Assembly: GCA_023251535.1 (NCBI GenBank)
Contig: JAHEYP010000004.1
Location: forward strand, 113,039 to 177,038
From: Bacteroidota bacterium
GTDB taxonomy: Bacteria; Bacteroidota; Bacteroidia; AKYH767-A; OLB10
Direction: 5' to 3'
Length of the DNA: 64,000 nucleotides
Shown: positions 10,356-21,233 of the stretch, in pieces
Layout of the letters: every line of letters begins with the position of its first letter
How positions within the stretch are numbered: the first letter of the stretch is position 1
Program-made: the position numbers and the translations under genes
Notes under the pieces: model-generated
Told to the model about the DNA's origin: nothing
The model's input: only the letters and a program-made list of their open reading frames with translations
Databases searched by the model: none

Positions 10356-11792
10356 GTGAAAGGTGACATGGCCGCCAGGGTGCGCGCCCTCTTATATGAT
10401 TCGTTATCAGTGGTTCCGACGCAGGGGCAGGAACGCTTTATTGAGCGTTTTAGTCGTTTTGCTGAGGATTCCGACGGAGGTATTTTCGTTTTGAGAGGGT
10501 ATGCTGGTACCGGAAAGACCACTATGATGTCGGCAGTATCGAATGCTTTTCAGAATATTGTCTTGTTGGCACCCACCGGAAGAGCGGCTAAGGTGCTATC
10601 TGGGTATACTGGTCGACCAGCTTATACTATCCATAAACATTTGTATGTTCCTGCCATGAGCTCCGACGGACGCATGTGGCTGCGACCTATTGAAAACAAG
10701 TACAAGAAGACCTTGTTCATTGTTGATGAGGCTTCTATGATTCCCGATGCAGCTATCGACGATGCTGGTTCTGCTTTCCCGGGAGTGAATTTGCTGTCTG
10801 ACTTAGTTAGTTACGTGTATAGTGGAGCAGGATGTAGATTGATGCTGGTTGGTGATACTGCTCAGTTGCCACCCGTCCATTTCGATCATAGTCCTGCGCT
10901 AGATGTAAATCATCTTAGATATCGTTTCAAACGTGAGGTTTATGATACAGAACTTACCGAGGTGGTTCGTCAGCAGCACGATAGCGGAATTCTCTCTAAC
11001 GCCACTCAGATAAGAGCAAATATTAATGAGGAGATTCCCGAAATATCACTCTCCATTAACGGATTTACCGATATTCATCGAGTTAGCGGAGTCGATTTAA
11101 TTGATTTGATGCATGATGTTTATAGAGAGTATGGCCAAGAAAATGTTTTGGTAATTACGCGCTCCAATAAATCGGCTATTCAGTATAATCGTCTAATAAG
11201 ATTCCACCAACTTTGGATGGAAGATGAACTAGGTGCGGGCGATAGTTTAATGGTTGTAAAAAATAATTATCATTGGCTGAGCGAAGAACATAAAGCTGGA
11301 TTTATTGCGAATGGCGACGTGATTTCTATTCAAAAAATACATCGATTTGAAGAAAAATTGGGATTTAGATTTGCCTTAGCAACGGTTGAAATGATCGATT
11401 TTCCTGACGAACCTGCCTACGAGGCTTACTTGATTATGGATACCCTTTCGAGCGAAGCACCGGCAATGACCAAGACTCAACAACAAGCACTATTCGACAA
11501 TCTTCATGAACATTATTCCATCGATGAACCCGATAAACGCCGCCGAAATGCTTTGATCCGAAAGGATCCTTATTATAACGCGCTACAGGTGAAGTTTGCT
11601 TACGCTGTTACCTGTCATAAATCGCAAGGGGGACAATGGCCTGTAGTGTTTGTTGATCAAGGCTATTTGCCTGACGATCAGGAAGGGGTGGAGCAGTTAC
11701 GTTGGTTATATACCGCCATCACTCGTGCTTCTAAACAACTCTATCTCTTAAATTTCAATGAAAAATACTTTTTAGAAGATAATGATTTGTAG
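10356..11792 (+). CDS. ATP-dependent RecD-like/Dda-like DNA helicase
   Basis: 478 aa; Walker A GYAGTGKTTMM, LLAPTGRAAKVLSG, FIVDEASMIPD, LVGDTAQLPPV, AVTCHKSQGGQWPVVFVDQG, WLYTAITRASKQLYLL. Confidence 0.9.
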   Translation: MKGDMAARVRALLYDSLSVVPTQGQERFIERFSRFAEDSDGGIFVLRGYAGTGKTTMMSAVSNAFQNIVLLAPTGRAAKVLSGYTGRPAYTIHKHLYVPAMSSDGRMWLRPIENKYKKTLFIVDEASMIPDAAIDDAGSAFPGVNLLSDLVSYVYSGAGCRLMLVGDTAQLPPVHFDHSPALDVNHLRYRFKREVYDTELTEVVRQQHDSGILSNATQIRANINEEIPEISLSINGFTDIHRVSGVDLIDLMHDVYREYGQENVLVITRSNKSAIQYNRLIRFHQLWMEDELGAGDSLMVVKNNYHWLSEEHKAGFIANGDVISIQKIHRFEEKLGFRFALATVEMIDFPDEPAYEAYLIMDTLSSEAPAMTKTQQQALFDNLHEHYSIDEPDKRRRNALIRKDPYYNALQVKFAYAVTCHKSQGGQWPVVFVDQGYLPDDQEGVEQLRWLYTAITRASKQLYLLNFNEKYFLEDNDL

Positions 11793-11887
11793 AAAAGTTC
11801 GTTGATATTTTATTCGTATCCATTCGTGGTATATTCTGCGTTGCTTTATCTTTAGGCTCTCTAATACGAAGTATTCATTAGGAATTT

Positions 11888-12541
11888 ATGATTATTCAGG
11901 TTGCCGATTTATTTAAGTCTTATTCAAGTCTACCCGTGCTAAAAGGCATCAATATGTCGGTGGATAAGGGTGAAATTGTGTCTATTGTAGGAGCTAGTGG
12001 GGCTGGTAAATCGACTTTGTTGCACATGCTCGGCACATTAGATCAACCGGATTCAGGTACCTTGAAAATCGCCGATATTGAAGTGTCGAGGTTAAAAGGT
12101 AAGGAGTTGGCGAATTTCAGGAATAAGCATATTGGATTCGTATTTCAATTTCATCAGTTATTACCTGAGTTCACTGCACTCGAAAATGTGTCGATTCCAG
12201 CATTGATCGGTGGACGAAGCAAAGTAGAAGCTGAGAAAGATGCGGAGCAGTTATTGGTGAGAATGGGATTAAAAGATCGAATGGAGCATAAACCTTCTAC
12301 AATGTCGGGTGGCGAGCAGCAACGAGTAGCCATTGCTCGAGCATTAATTAATAAACCGGCCTTAATTCTTGCCGATGAACCTTCGGGAAATTTGGATTCA
12401 GCCAATGCGCGCGAATTGCATCAATTGTTCTTCGATTTACGTAAAGAGTTTAATCAAACTTTTGTTATTGTTACTCATAATCCCGATTTAGCCGAAATGG
12501 CTGATAGGATGTTAACGATCAGCGACGGAGTAATTCTTTAA
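11888..12541 (+). CDS. lolD: ABC transporter ATP-binding protein, LolD-like
   Basis: 217 aa; [66 protein letters not shown]. Confidence 0.85.
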   Translation: MIIQVADLFKSYSSLPVLKGINMSVDKGEIVSIVGASGAGKSTLLHMLGTLDQPDSGTLKIADIEVSRLKGKELANFRNKHIGFVFQFHQLLPEFTALENVSIPALIGGRSKVEAEKDAEQLLVRMGLKDRMEHKPSTMSGGEQQRVAIARALINKPALILADEPSGNLDSANARELHQLFFDLRKEFNQTFVIVTHNPDLAEMADRMLTISDGVIL

Positions 12542-12570
12542 TGATCAATTATAAAAACTAATTTGCTACT

Positions 12571-14661
12571 GTGGGAATTTCACTAATAACTGAGTTGCCT
12601 TTCGGATTTACGGTATTCTGCCTGTTGGTAGGTGCTGGTTATTCTTATTTGTTATATCGCAAGGAACAATTAATGAAGGACCTTCCGAAATGGCAAAGCC
12701 GATTGATTGCCGGTGCTCGATTTACCTTGGTTTCATTATTGTGCTTTTTATTGTTAGGGCCAATGTTGAGAGTCGTTTCTCGAGAAGTGGAAAAGCCTAT
12801 TGTGGTGCTTGCTTTAGATGCTAGTAAGTCGATTGTAAATCGTAAAGACTCATCCGAAATTATTGCAAAATATAAAGCTGGAATCGAAAAAGTTGCTTCC
12901 GGTTTGGGTAGCGATTACGAGGTGAAATTACTTTCCTTCGGCGATCATGTACGTGATAATTTTGATTTTAATTTCGCTGATAAAGAGACTGATTTCTCAG
13001 GCTTATACAGAGATTTAGATGCCAAATTTGCCAATAGAAATGTTGGTGCGATTGTTATTGCCAGTGATGGATTATACAATGAGGGAAGTAATCCCGTTTA
13101 TGGTCCCGACCGATTAAAAGTACCTGTATACACAATCGCGCTTGGCGATACTACTATTCGAAAAGATATTGTTATTTCTAAGGTAAACGCAAATAAGATG
13201 GCTTTCTTAGGAAATAATTTTCCCATGGAGGTTTGGGTCGATGCTCGTCAAGCTGCAGCCGCTTCTTTGACTCTTTCCGTTTCAGAAGATAGTGCTAGAT
13301 TATTCACACGTGCCATATCTGTTTCAGGAAATAATTTTCATACGTCAGTACCACTGTTCCTCGATGCAAAAAAGAAAGGTATTCATCATTATGTAGTTAG
13401 TATTACTCAATTGGAAGGAGAGGTTACTTATACCAATAATATTCGTGATGTATTTGTTGAAGTTGTTGAGAATAAACAAAAAATTCTGATTGTTTCAGCA
13501 GCACCAAATCCCGATGAAAGTGCGTTAAAAAACGCCATTGAAATGAGTCCGAATTATGAAGTATCGATAATCGCTCCTGCTGACTTTACTGGTAGAATCA
13601 ACGACTTTAGCTTAGCTATTTTACACGGTTTACCTTCGCAACGTGCTGATGCTTCTAACCTAATTGAAAAATTTAAAGCGGCACGTATTCCGATGTGGTT
13701 TATCTTGAGCGCAAACACAACTGTTAGCGATTTTAATAACATTAGAGCGGGAATTCAAATCGCTGATAACAGAGGATCATTAAACGAAATGCAAGCCGTT
13801 CCTGCAGGTAATTTCTCCTTATTCAATGTGAGTGATGATTTGCTGAAACAAATTGATGAATGGCCTCCATTGAAAGGTCCTTTCGGTGTATATTCTTCTA
13901 ACGGTAATGCCTATTCGTTATTTAATCAAAAGATTGGTGCTGTTGTTACTAAACAACCTTTGCTTTCTTTTGCTGATGCTGATGGCGTTAAATACGCAGT
14001 CTTGGGTGGTGAAGGGTTGTGGAAGTGGAGATTAGCCGACTTTAGCTCAAATGGTTCTCACGACCGTTCTAATGAGTTGATATCAAAAATTGTTCAGTAC
14101 TTAAGCGCAAAAGAAAATAGAAGTCCATTTCGTGTTATTGTAAAAAATAGCTTTAAAGAAAATGAACCTTTGGTTTTTGATGCTGAATTGTATAATCAGT
14201 CGGAGCAACCTGTAAATGATCCCGAAGCTCATTTAACAATCTATAATTCGAAAGGAGACCAATTCCCGTATGTTTTTTCTCGTATTGAGAATACTTATTC
14301 ATTGAATGTTGGGCAATTTCCTGTAGGTAATTACAAGTATAAAGCAGAGGTTAAACTAGGTGATAAACTATATGCACAACAAGGAGAATTCAGTGTGAAT
14401 GCATTACAACTAGAAACCTCAAATACTGTAGCAGATCATCAATTGCTATATGCATTATCGCAGAAGTCAGGTGCTATTTCCATTTTGCCTGGTGACGAAG
14501 ATAAATTAATTGATGCGCTGAAGACAAGAGAGGATCTTAAACCTGTCTCTTTTACGCATAAGAAGTTAGAAGATTTGGTAAATCTGCCTTGGGTATTTTT
14601 CTTGATGATGTTATTGCTCTCTATTGAGTGGTTCATTAGAAAGAGAGCAGGGGCATATTAA
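12571..14661 (+). CDS. Membrane-anchored von Willebrand factor A-like domain protein
   Basis: 696 aa; GTG start; N-terminal TM helices, VVLALDASKSI (MIDAS-like), C-terminal TM and basic tail. Confidence 0.65.
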   Translation: MGISLITELPFGFTVFCLLVGAGYSYLLYRKEQLMKDLPKWQSRLIAGARFTLVSLLCFLLLGPMLRVVSREVEKPIVVLALDASKSIVNRKDSSEIIAKYKAGIEKVASGLGSDYEVKLLSFGDHVRDNFDFNFADKETDFSGLYRDLDAKFANRNVGAIVIASDGLYNEGSNPVYGPDRLKVPVYTIALGDTTIRKDIVISKVNANKMAFLGNNFPMEVWVDARQAAAASLTLSVSEDSARLFTRAISVSGNNFHTSVPLFLDAKKKGIHHYVVSITQLEGEVTYTNNIRDVFVEVVENKQKILIVSAAPNPDESALKNAIEMSPNYEVSIIAPADFTGRINDFSLAILHGLPSQRADASNLIEKFKAARIPMWFILSANTTVSDFNNIRAGIQIADNRGSLNEMQAVPAGNFSLFNVSDDLLKQIDEWPPLKGPFGVYSSNGNAYSLFNQKIGAVVTKQPLLSFADADGVKYAVLGGEGLWKWRLADFSSNGSHDRSNELISKIVQYLSAKENRSPFRVIVKNSFKENEPLVFDAELYNQSEQPVNDPEAHLTIYNSKGDQFPYVFSRIENTYSLNVGQFPVGNYKYKAEVKLGDKLYAQQGEFSVNALQLETSNTVADHQLLYALSQKSGAISILPGDEDKLIDALKTREDLKPVSFTHKKLEDLVNLPWVFFLMMLLLSIEWFIRKRAGAY

Positions 14662-15372
14662 CTAACTACCTATTCTTACCTGACTACCTAAAAAGTAAGG
14701 TTTTTTGTTTAACAGATAAAGATCTAATACGACCATTGCTCTTGCAAAATATTCCCTAACTCTAACTTTTAATGTAAAGTCGTCAGGAGGATCAACTGCA
14801 TTGTAAGCAACTGCATCAATATCATTGAAACGAGCGATATAAATGGCTCTTTCATTGTGAAATTCTTGAGATATAATAGTGAATTTTTTTAATCCGAAAA
14901 CTTTCTTCGCTCGAACTACTGAATCTAAAGTTCGAAACCCCGCAAAGTCCATGATAATCGATGTATCGGGTATTCCTGCTCTCATTAACTCGCGACGCAT
15001 TTCTCGTGGTTCATTATAGCTGAAATAGCGGTTATCTCCACTTACCAAGATATATCTTATTTTGCCAGAGAAGAATAGGGCAGAAGCGGCTTTGATTCGA
15101 TAATAAAAAAAAGGATTTTGTGATCCGTTGGTAAGATGCCTGCTAGTGCCTAATAGCACTCCTACTTTATTAGCAGGAATTTTATTGAGGTCAGTATAAA
15201 TATATCCTTTTGATCCTTCTTCAACGGCATTATTGCATTGTCGTGTGATAATGATGGCAGCAATAAAAAAAATTGAAAACGAAATTTTAAATGCCTTGGA
15301 TTTGAAAAAATACAATGCTCCTTCCTTAAAATTAGAAAGTACTTTTATGAAAATAGCTTTGTCAAATTGCAT
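14662..15372 (-). CDS. SanA/YdcF-family (DUF218) membrane protein
   Basis: 236 aa; VGVLLGTSRHLTNGSQNPFFYYRIKAASALFFSGKIRYILVSGDNRYFSYNEPREMRRELMRAGIPDTSIIMDFAGFRTLDSVVRAKKVFG. Confidence 0.85.
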   Translation of the reverse strand: MQFDKAIFIKVLSNFKEGALYFFKSKAFKISFSIFFIAAIIITRQCNNAVEEGSKGYIYTDLNKIPANKVGVLLGTSRHLTNGSQNPFFYYRIKAASALFFSGKIRYILVSGDNRYFSYNEPREMRRELMRAGIPDTSIIMDFAGFRTLDSVVRAKKVFGLKKFTIISQEFHNERAIYIARFNDIDAVAYNAVDPPDDFTLKVRVREYFARAMVVLDLYLLNKKPYFLGSQVRIGS

Positions 15373-15661
15373 TTTGCTCCGGTGGTCGATTATTTTATTT
15401 AACGTTTAATCATGTATGCCGGGTTACACCCATTTGAACGATTTCATTTTCTGACCTTGTGAAATTAGGTAATTTCATTTTGATATCCATTTTAAAATTG
15501 TTTTTTCAGAACAAAATTCGAACGATTAAGTGCCTGAATTAGAGTTGTGATGGCAATTTGTTTTCTTGTATTTTCCTAACTTTCCTTTACGTAATTACCC
15601 TCATTTGATTCACTTATAATTATTTTGGTTACATTTGTTTACACACCCAAACCCTCAAACC

Positions 15662-17542
15662 ATGAAATTTTATTTACGTTTACTATTACTACTTTGCTTA
15701 TCACTGCAGGTCAAGGCTCAAAATCCTTCGCTCATTGCAGTACCGTATTCAACGGGATTAATAAAACCAGTTTGTATCACAAATTGCAAAGATTCTCGAT
15801 TGTTTGTTGTTGAACAAGACGGTCGAATTCGTATAATCAATAACGGCACTTTGGTTACAACTCCATATCTCGATATTAATCCTGTTGTAGGTTCTTCGGG
15901 AAATGAACAAGGTTTATTAGGAGTTGCATTTCATCCTAACTATAAATCAAACGGTTACTTTTATGTGAATTATACCAATAATAATGGCAATACAGTTATT
16001 GCTCGTTATAGTGTAAATCCTGCCGATTCTAATCTTGCGCTTGCAAATAGCGAACTTGTTTTATTAACGATTGCACAGCCATATTCTAATCACAATGGTG
16101 GCGATTTAGCATTTGGTCCCGATGGATATTTGTATATTGGTACGGGTGATGGTGGAAGCGCTAATGATCCAGGAAACCGTGGACAAGATACAACTCAATT
16201 CTTAGGTAAAATGTTGAGAATTGATGTCGATCATGGTACATTATATGCCATTCCTTCCGATAATCCTTTTGCTAATAGTACTACTGCCGTTCGTGAAATT
16301 TGGAATGTAGGTATGCGTAATCCTTGGCGATTCGATTTTGATAATCTTACTGGCGATTTATGGATTGGTGATGTTGGTCAAAATATTTGGGAAGAGGTCG
16401 ATTTTCAAGCTGTAGGAACTGGAAGCGGAAAGAATTACGGATGGAGATGTTATGAAGGGAATGCAGCTTTTAATACTGCTGGATGTGCTGCACAAAGTAA
16501 TTATGAATCGCCAGCTTATGTATATCAACATACAGGTGGAAATTGCTCGATTTCTGGCGGAGCCATTTATCGTGGCGGGAAATATGCTAATATGTTCGGG
16601 TATTATGTGTTTACCGATTTTTGCGTTTCATCTCTTCGTACGTTGAAGCGTGATACTACTTCTTTCTCTTATCTCCAGCATGCAACTTTATCGGGAATAA
16701 GTTTGAGCTGTTTTGGTGAAGATAACCAAGGTGAAATTTATACTGGAAGTTTATATACCGGTGCAATTTATCATATAGTTGATACTTCTTCTTGTGCTCC
16801 AGTTGCATTTATTAGTGATCAAGATACGCTTCATGTATGCGATACTTTGATTACCTTATATACTCCTGCAAACGATTCTAATATGTACAATTGGAAGTTT
16901 AATGGAAGTGTTATTTCTGGTGCTAATTCAAATTCGTATGAAGCAAATCAAAGCGGTGAATACATTGTAATAGTTACTAGCTTAGCTACATTTTGTTCAA
17001 GTACCGATACTGTGGTTGTGGATTTAAAAACACCTGCTCCTGCAGCTTCGATCAGTGGACTCGACACTTTATATTGCATTTTCCAATCACCTGTGAATTT
17101 GATTTTAGATCCTCCGGGAGGATCGATTTCGGGTGTTGGTGTTACTGGTGGAACATTTGAACCTTCATTGGCTGGAGCAGGTACTTTTACATTGAATTAT
17201 GTTTATGAAGCTCCCAATGGTTGTACAAGTTCTGCTTCACAACAGGTGAGTGTTTACGATTGCTCAGGATTGAGTAGTGTAGATCGTTCTTTATTGCTAA
17301 AAGTTTATCCTAATCCTTCGAATAACATTTTTAATATTGATCTCGAGATTATTTCATCTGACATAATTACTGTCTCATTAAGCGACTTGGCAGGTAGAGT
17401 AGTGTCAGAAAAGAAATATCAAGTAAATTCTGGTATCCAAAAAATCGGATTCGATATTTCTTCTGTGATGAACGGAAATTATGTGATGAAAATTTCGGGA
17501 AACCAACGATCAGCTGTTGTGCCGGTCACTGTGATTCGATAA
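15662..17542 (+). CDS. PQQ-dependent sugar dehydrogenase-like (soluble glucose dehydrogenase fold) protein with T9SS C-terminal sorting domain
   Basis: ORF opens at 15635 but the signal peptide MKFYLRLLLLLCLSLQVKAQ starts at 15662; GLLGVAFHPNYKSNGYFYVNYT, HNGGDLAFGPDGYLYIGTGDGG; C-terminus LKVYPNPSNNIFNIDLE...GNYVMKISGNQRSAVVPVTVIR. Confidence 0.88.
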   Translation: MKFYLRLLLLLCLSLQVKAQNPSLIAVPYSTGLIKPVCITNCKDSRLFVVEQDGRIRIINNGTLVTTPYLDINPVVGSSGNEQGLLGVAFHPNYKSNGYFYVNYTNNNGNTVIARYSVNPADSNLALANSELVLLTIAQPYSNHNGGDLAFGPDGYLYIGTGDGGSANDPGNRGQDTTQFLGKMLRIDVDHGTLYAIPSDNPFANSTTAVREIWNVGMRNPWRFDFDNLTGDLWIGDVGQNIWEEVDFQAVGTGSGKNYGWRCYEGNAAFNTAGCAAQSNYESPAYVYQHTGGNCSISGGAIYRGGKYANMFGYYVFTDFCVSSLRTLKRDTTSFSYLQHATLSGISLSCFGEDNQGEIYTGSLYTGAIYHIVDTSSCAPVAFISDQDTLHVCDTLITLYTPANDSNMYNWKFNGSVISGANSNSYEANQSGEYIVIVTSLATFCSSTDTVVVDLKTPAPAASISGLDTLYCIFQSPVNLILDPPGGSISGVGVTGGTFEPSLAGAGTFTLNYVYEAPNGCTSSASQQVSVYDCSGLSSVDRSLLLKVYPNPSNNIFNIDLEIISSDIITVSLSDLAGRVVSEKKYQVNSGIQKIGFDISSVMNGNYVMKISGNQRSAVVPVTVIR

Positions 17543-17552
17543 TCGATAAAAA

Positions 17553-17588
17553 AAAGAAAGAGCGACTGTTTAGTCGCTCTTTCTTTTT
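17553..17588. terminator. Bidirectional terminator
   Basis: AAGAGCGACT-gttt-AGTCGCTCTTTCTTTTT between convergent genes. Confidence 0.8.
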
Positions 17589-18747
17589 AATAACTCATCT
17601 CTATAATTTTCTTAACATCCGATGGCGTTATGTCTTTTCGCTCTCCTAAAGCTATCCATCCTCTAGCTTCTAAAGCCGCTGCTACTTTTTCTGCTGTTCC
17701 TTGATATGATTCGGTGTATTGCGATAGCTTTGTTGCAACCCCAAGTTCATTGAAGAAGGCTTCTGTTTTGGCAATTGCTTGCTCAGCCTTTTCTTCGGTA
17801 CTGCCTACCGTTAGTCCCCATACTCGTTCACCATATTGGGCTAACTTTTCTTTCTTGTTTTCCAATTTATAACGATAATGACGAGGTGCGATAATTGCTA
17901 ATGTTCTAGCATGATCAATTCCGTACATTGCCGTAAGTTCATGTCCCATGGCATGTATTGCCCAGTCTGTTGGTACTCCTTTTTGAATCAGTCCGTTTAA
18001 TGCCATTGTACAGCACCACATAAAGTCGCATGCCGCTTCGTAGTTGCTCGTATCTTTCGATATTACAGGAGCGATTTCTATCAATGTCTGCATGATACTT
18101 TCAGCAAATCGGTCTTGTAATTTGGCTTGAATAGGGTAGGTCATATATTGTTCCATCACATGCGTGAAGGCATCAATAATTCCATTCTGGATTTGTCGAG
18201 GTGGAATCGATTTTATCGCTTCAGGATCTAGTATCGAAAATTGAGGAAATAATCCTGGTCCGCCCATTCCTAATTTTTCACCTGTCTCTTCGCGAGTAAT
18301 AACCGCACCTGAATTCATTTCAGATCCTGTTGCAGGTAACGTCAAAACCGTTCCGAAAGGCATTGCTGTTTCAGTCCGAATATTGTTTTTAAGAATATCC
18401 CAAGGTTCCTCTCCTTTGTAGAGTGCAGCCGATGCTAAAAATTTAGTTGCATCTATAACAGAACCTCCTCCAACTGCTAGTAAATAGTTAATGTTTTCCT
18501 TTTTGATGATATCAAGTGCTTTCAATAACACCGAATATTCTGGATTAGCTGGGATGCCTCCAAATTCTTTGAAGTTATATCCGCTAAGTGCCGATATGAC
18601 TTGCTCGTATACTCCGTTTGTTTTGATACTTCCTCCGCCATATAGAACTAGGACTTTCGCATCTTTGGGGATCTCGGTACTGATTTTTATGATGGTATTT
18701 TTCCCGAAAATTATTTTCGTGGGATTCTTAAATTCGAAATTGTTCAT
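17587..18747 (-). CDS. Iron-containing alcohol dehydrogenase (YqhD/BDH-like)
   Basis: 386 aa; NNFEFKNPTKIIFGKNTI, VLVLYGGGSIKTNGVYEQV, LAVGGGSVIDATKFLA, TLPATGSEMNSGAVIT, HAMGHELTAMYGIDHARTLAII. Confidence 0.93.
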   Translation of the reverse strand: MNNFEFKNPTKIIFGKNTIIKISTEIPKDAKVLVLYGGGSIKTNGVYEQVISALSGYNFKEFGGIPANPEYSVLLKALDIIKKENINYLLAVGGGSVIDATKFLASAALYKGEEPWDILKNNIRTETAMPFGTVLTLPATGSEMNSGAVITREETGEKLGMGGPGLFPQFSILDPEAIKSIPPRQIQNGIIDAFTHVMEQYMTYPIQAKLQDRFAESIMQTLIEIAPVISKDTSNYEAACDFMWCCTMALNGLIQKGVPTDWAIHAMGHELTAMYGIDHARTLAIIAPRHYRYKLENKKEKLAQYGERVWGLTVGSTEEKAEQAIAKTEAFFNELGVATKLSQYTESYQGTAEKVAAALEARGWIALGERKDITPSDVKKIIEMSY

Positions 18748-18761
18748 GTGAATGATTGACT

Positions 18762-19427
18762 TTATTTTGATGTATTAGTCTGTCGTTTTTTAAAGAGAAA
18801 TATTTTAAGAGCTATTATTAGTAACAGTAAAACGAGCCCTACTGTTTCGATTTCAAAAGGTATGTCGCGATTTATTTCTTTAAATCTTAATTCTAGGACG
18901 ATTAATAAAACTATAATTGAAATAATTGTTGAATTAGCCGTTGTTCTAATTCCCTTACTTATATCAAGTTGTTGATGGCCTTGCCTGTATTGTCCAAATT
19001 TTATGCTGATGTTCTCCGCAATCAACATCCTCAAACTGATTTTTTTATGCAAATAGTAATGGATCAGGATTTTCGAACCAATAAACCACGAAACTAGAGC
19101 TATTGGATTAACCGCCATTCCAATTAATCCAGTGAGAATTAGATAGTCGCTGAGAATCAGTGGATTTGGACTTAAAGTCATAATCCCTTCATTAAATTCT
19201 TGCTTTTCGGTATCGTTTGTGGAGTTGTACCAAGTTTGGAGTATCCATCCGAATACCACGAACCATGCTGAAAACCAGGTGAGAAGTGCTGATTTTAAAT
19301 GGAATAAAATACCAAATTGGGAATAATAAGCGCCAATAATTGCGGCTATGGAACCAATTATCCACAAAAGTAACCGGAACTTTTCGTGCTTTTGTCCTCT
19401 AAAAGGGTACATTTTTGCGTTGTTCAT
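18762..19427 (-). CDS. Hypothetical polytopic membrane protein
   Basis: 221 aa, several hydrophobic segments; no family recognised. Confidence 0.55.
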   Translation of the reverse strand: MNNAKMYPFRGQKHEKFRLLLWIIGSIAAIIGAYYSQFGILFHLKSALLTWFSAWFVVFGWILQTWYNSTNDTEKQEFNEGIMTLSPNPLILSDYLILTGLIGMAVNPIALVSWFIGSKILIHYYLHKKISLRMLIAENISIKFGQYRQGHQQLDISKGIRTTANSTIISIIVLLIVLELRFKEINRDIPFEIETVGLVLLLLIIALKIFLFKKRQTNTSK

Positions 19428-19523
19428 TGAAAATTACAATTCTTTATTTGTTCGTATTGTTTTTTAACTATATTTCGCTCCATCGTTTGGACTATATCAA
19501 CAACCAACTAACATTTTCGCGTT

Positions 19524-20576
19524 ATGGCGAATTCGAAAAAAGCGAGTAAACCTATTAAGAAGTCTACTTCTTCAAAGGCTGCTCCGGCAAAAAAAGCACC
19601 TGCTGTTAAAAAGCCTGCTTCTAAAGCCGTTGCTGCTAAGGCAAAAGTACCTACAAAAAAGGCAAGTCCGGCTCCAAAAAAGCCAGTAGCCTCTAAAAAG
19701 GTTGCCACCAAGCCTGTTGTTTCCGCTAAATCGGTCGCACCCAAAAAAGTAGAAGTTAAAAAAGTTGTTGCTCCCAAAGCATCTTCAAAACCTGTCGCTC
19801 CTCAAAAATCAGCTAATACTAAGTTGGCAGCTAAGCCTGTTATTGCTGAAAAGCCGATTGATAAAAAGAAAGTTGCTGAAAAGGCACCTATTGTTGCTCC
19901 TAAAGTAGCTGCTAAAAAGCCAGAGGTTAAATCTACTGTGATTGAAAAAAGCGATAAAAAATTAGCTAAGCCTTCTGTTGTACCGGTTAAAGATGTTAAG
20001 CAAGATAAAAAGGTAGAAAAACCCGACGATAAACTCGATCCTTTGCATGTAAAAGCGGCTAAGGCTATTAAGGAATTAGAGGAAACGATGGACTTAAGTA
20101 AAGTTCGTCCTCGAATTCAAGCAGGACCAACACCTGCTCCGAAGCAAATTGTTAAGTTAAAAGAGCCGCCTTTAAAACTCATCGAGCCAATTAATACGAC
20201 TAAAATAAAATACTCGTTGGAGTTTGAGTTTCGATCATCACCTAAAATTTTGTTTAATTGCTTAAGTGATTCAAGCGGATTAGCCGGTTGGTTTGCCGAT
20301 GAAGTGAAAACTAAAGATCGTATTTATACTTTTGTTTGGGAAGGGGGAGAGTCGTACGCGAAACTTGTAGCTATTAAAGACCAACAATTGGTGCGTTTTC
20401 AATGGCTTGATGATACTGATGGAACCTACTTTCAATTCGAAATAAAAGAGGATGATATCACTTCTGATATCGCGCTTGAAATAACGGATTTTGCAAATCC
20501 TGGAGAGAAGGAAACTTCAATTCGCTTATGGGAGTCGCAGGTGCAAAACCTAAGAATGCTCTTAGGTAGTTTATAA
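19524..20576 (+). CDS. START-like (SRPBCC/AHSA1-type) domain protein with long histone-H1-like Lys/Ala/Pro N-terminal tail
   Basis: 350 aa; residues ~1-180 are K/A/P/V rich (KKASKPIKKSTSSKAAPAKKAPAVKKPASKAVAAK...); C-terminal ~130 aa KIKYSLEFEFRSSPKILFNCLSDSSGLAGWFADEVKTKDRIYTFVWEGGESYAKL. Confidence 0.75.
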   Translation: MANSKKASKPIKKSTSSKAAPAKKAPAVKKPASKAVAAKAKVPTKKASPAPKKPVASKKVATKPVVSAKSVAPKKVEVKKVVAPKASSKPVAPQKSANTKLAAKPVIAEKPIDKKKVAEKAPIVAPKVAAKKPEVKSTVIEKSDKKLAKPSVVPVKDVKQDKKVEKPDDKLDPLHVKAAKAIKELEETMDLSKVRPRIQAGPTPAPKQIVKLKEPPLKLIEPINTTKIKYSLEFEFRSSPKILFNCLSDSSGLAGWFADEVKTKDRIYTFVWEGGESYAKLVAIKDQQLVRFQWLDDTDGTYFQFEIKEDDITSDIALEITDFANPGEKETSIRLWESQVQNLRMLLGSL

Positions 20577-20577
20577 T

Positions 20578-21165
20578 TTACATTAGTATTTCGAAAAGAG
20601 TGCGAGCTGTATTTGCCGCTTGTTGAGGAAGTGATTCTGCTTCTTCAAAGGGAATTTTATGAGCTATTTTTAAGTACGACGATTTTTCAAGTTCCTTGCT
20701 AAAATCATTATCCGGATGATTCATTTGCCAATAGTTTTTTTCATCTATGATATGCATCCACTCGTCAGAATTGGCGCTGAAATAGTAATTGCTTGGGATA
20801 TCATTTTTACGAGCTAAAATTCGTTCTGAATATTGTTTAAATATTTCTCCTGAAAGATGTAATGTGACTGAAAAACAATGTCCCCGTAAACAAAGAATGC
20901 GAAGTGCCAGAAATCCTTCAGATTCAAACTTCCGCGGAAAATCAATGATGGTCCATGGGTATCCTAGAAAATTATTCCCACGAGTCGTTTTCGCCGCTGA
21001 TTTTAATAAAGGCGAATCTTCGGGGAAAAGCGGTGATAATGCTGCTTTTATTTCGACCGAACAAGCCTCTAGCAGTGCTTGTACTCGTGACTCGGCAATA
21101 ATTAAATCATTATAAAACTGCTTGTTATTCAATAATTGTAAGGTTCTTTCGTCGAAGTAAGGCAT
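20578..21165 (-). CDS. Hypothetical protein
   Basis: 195 aa ORF, convergent with the START-like gene; family not recognised. Confidence 0.5.
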   Translation of the reverse strand: MPYFDERTLQLLNNKQFYNDLIIAESRVQALLEACSVEIKAALSPLFPEDSPLLKSAAKTTRGNNFLGYPWTIIDFPRKFESEGFLALRILCLRGHCFSVTLHLSGEIFKQYSERILARKNDIPSNYYFSANSDEWMHIIDEKNYWQMNHPDNDFSKELEKSSYLKIAHKIPFEEAESLPQQAANTARTLFEILM

Positions 21166-21233
21166 AATATCGGCTTTTGTTGATGGTCCGCAATCAAACT
21201 TAGGTTATTTTTGCAACGTAATACTACTATTGA

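Noticed and set aside
17553-17588. Inverted repeat at 17.55 kb as a mobile-element end
   Set aside because: Perfect 10-bp stem with 4-nt loop and flanking A/T runs between convergent genes is a standard bidirectional terminator.
19508-19777. 89-aa antisense ORF opposite the Lys/Ala-rich tail
   Set aside because: A composition artefact: the complement of a K/A-rich coding region gives F/A/L/G-rich open frames.
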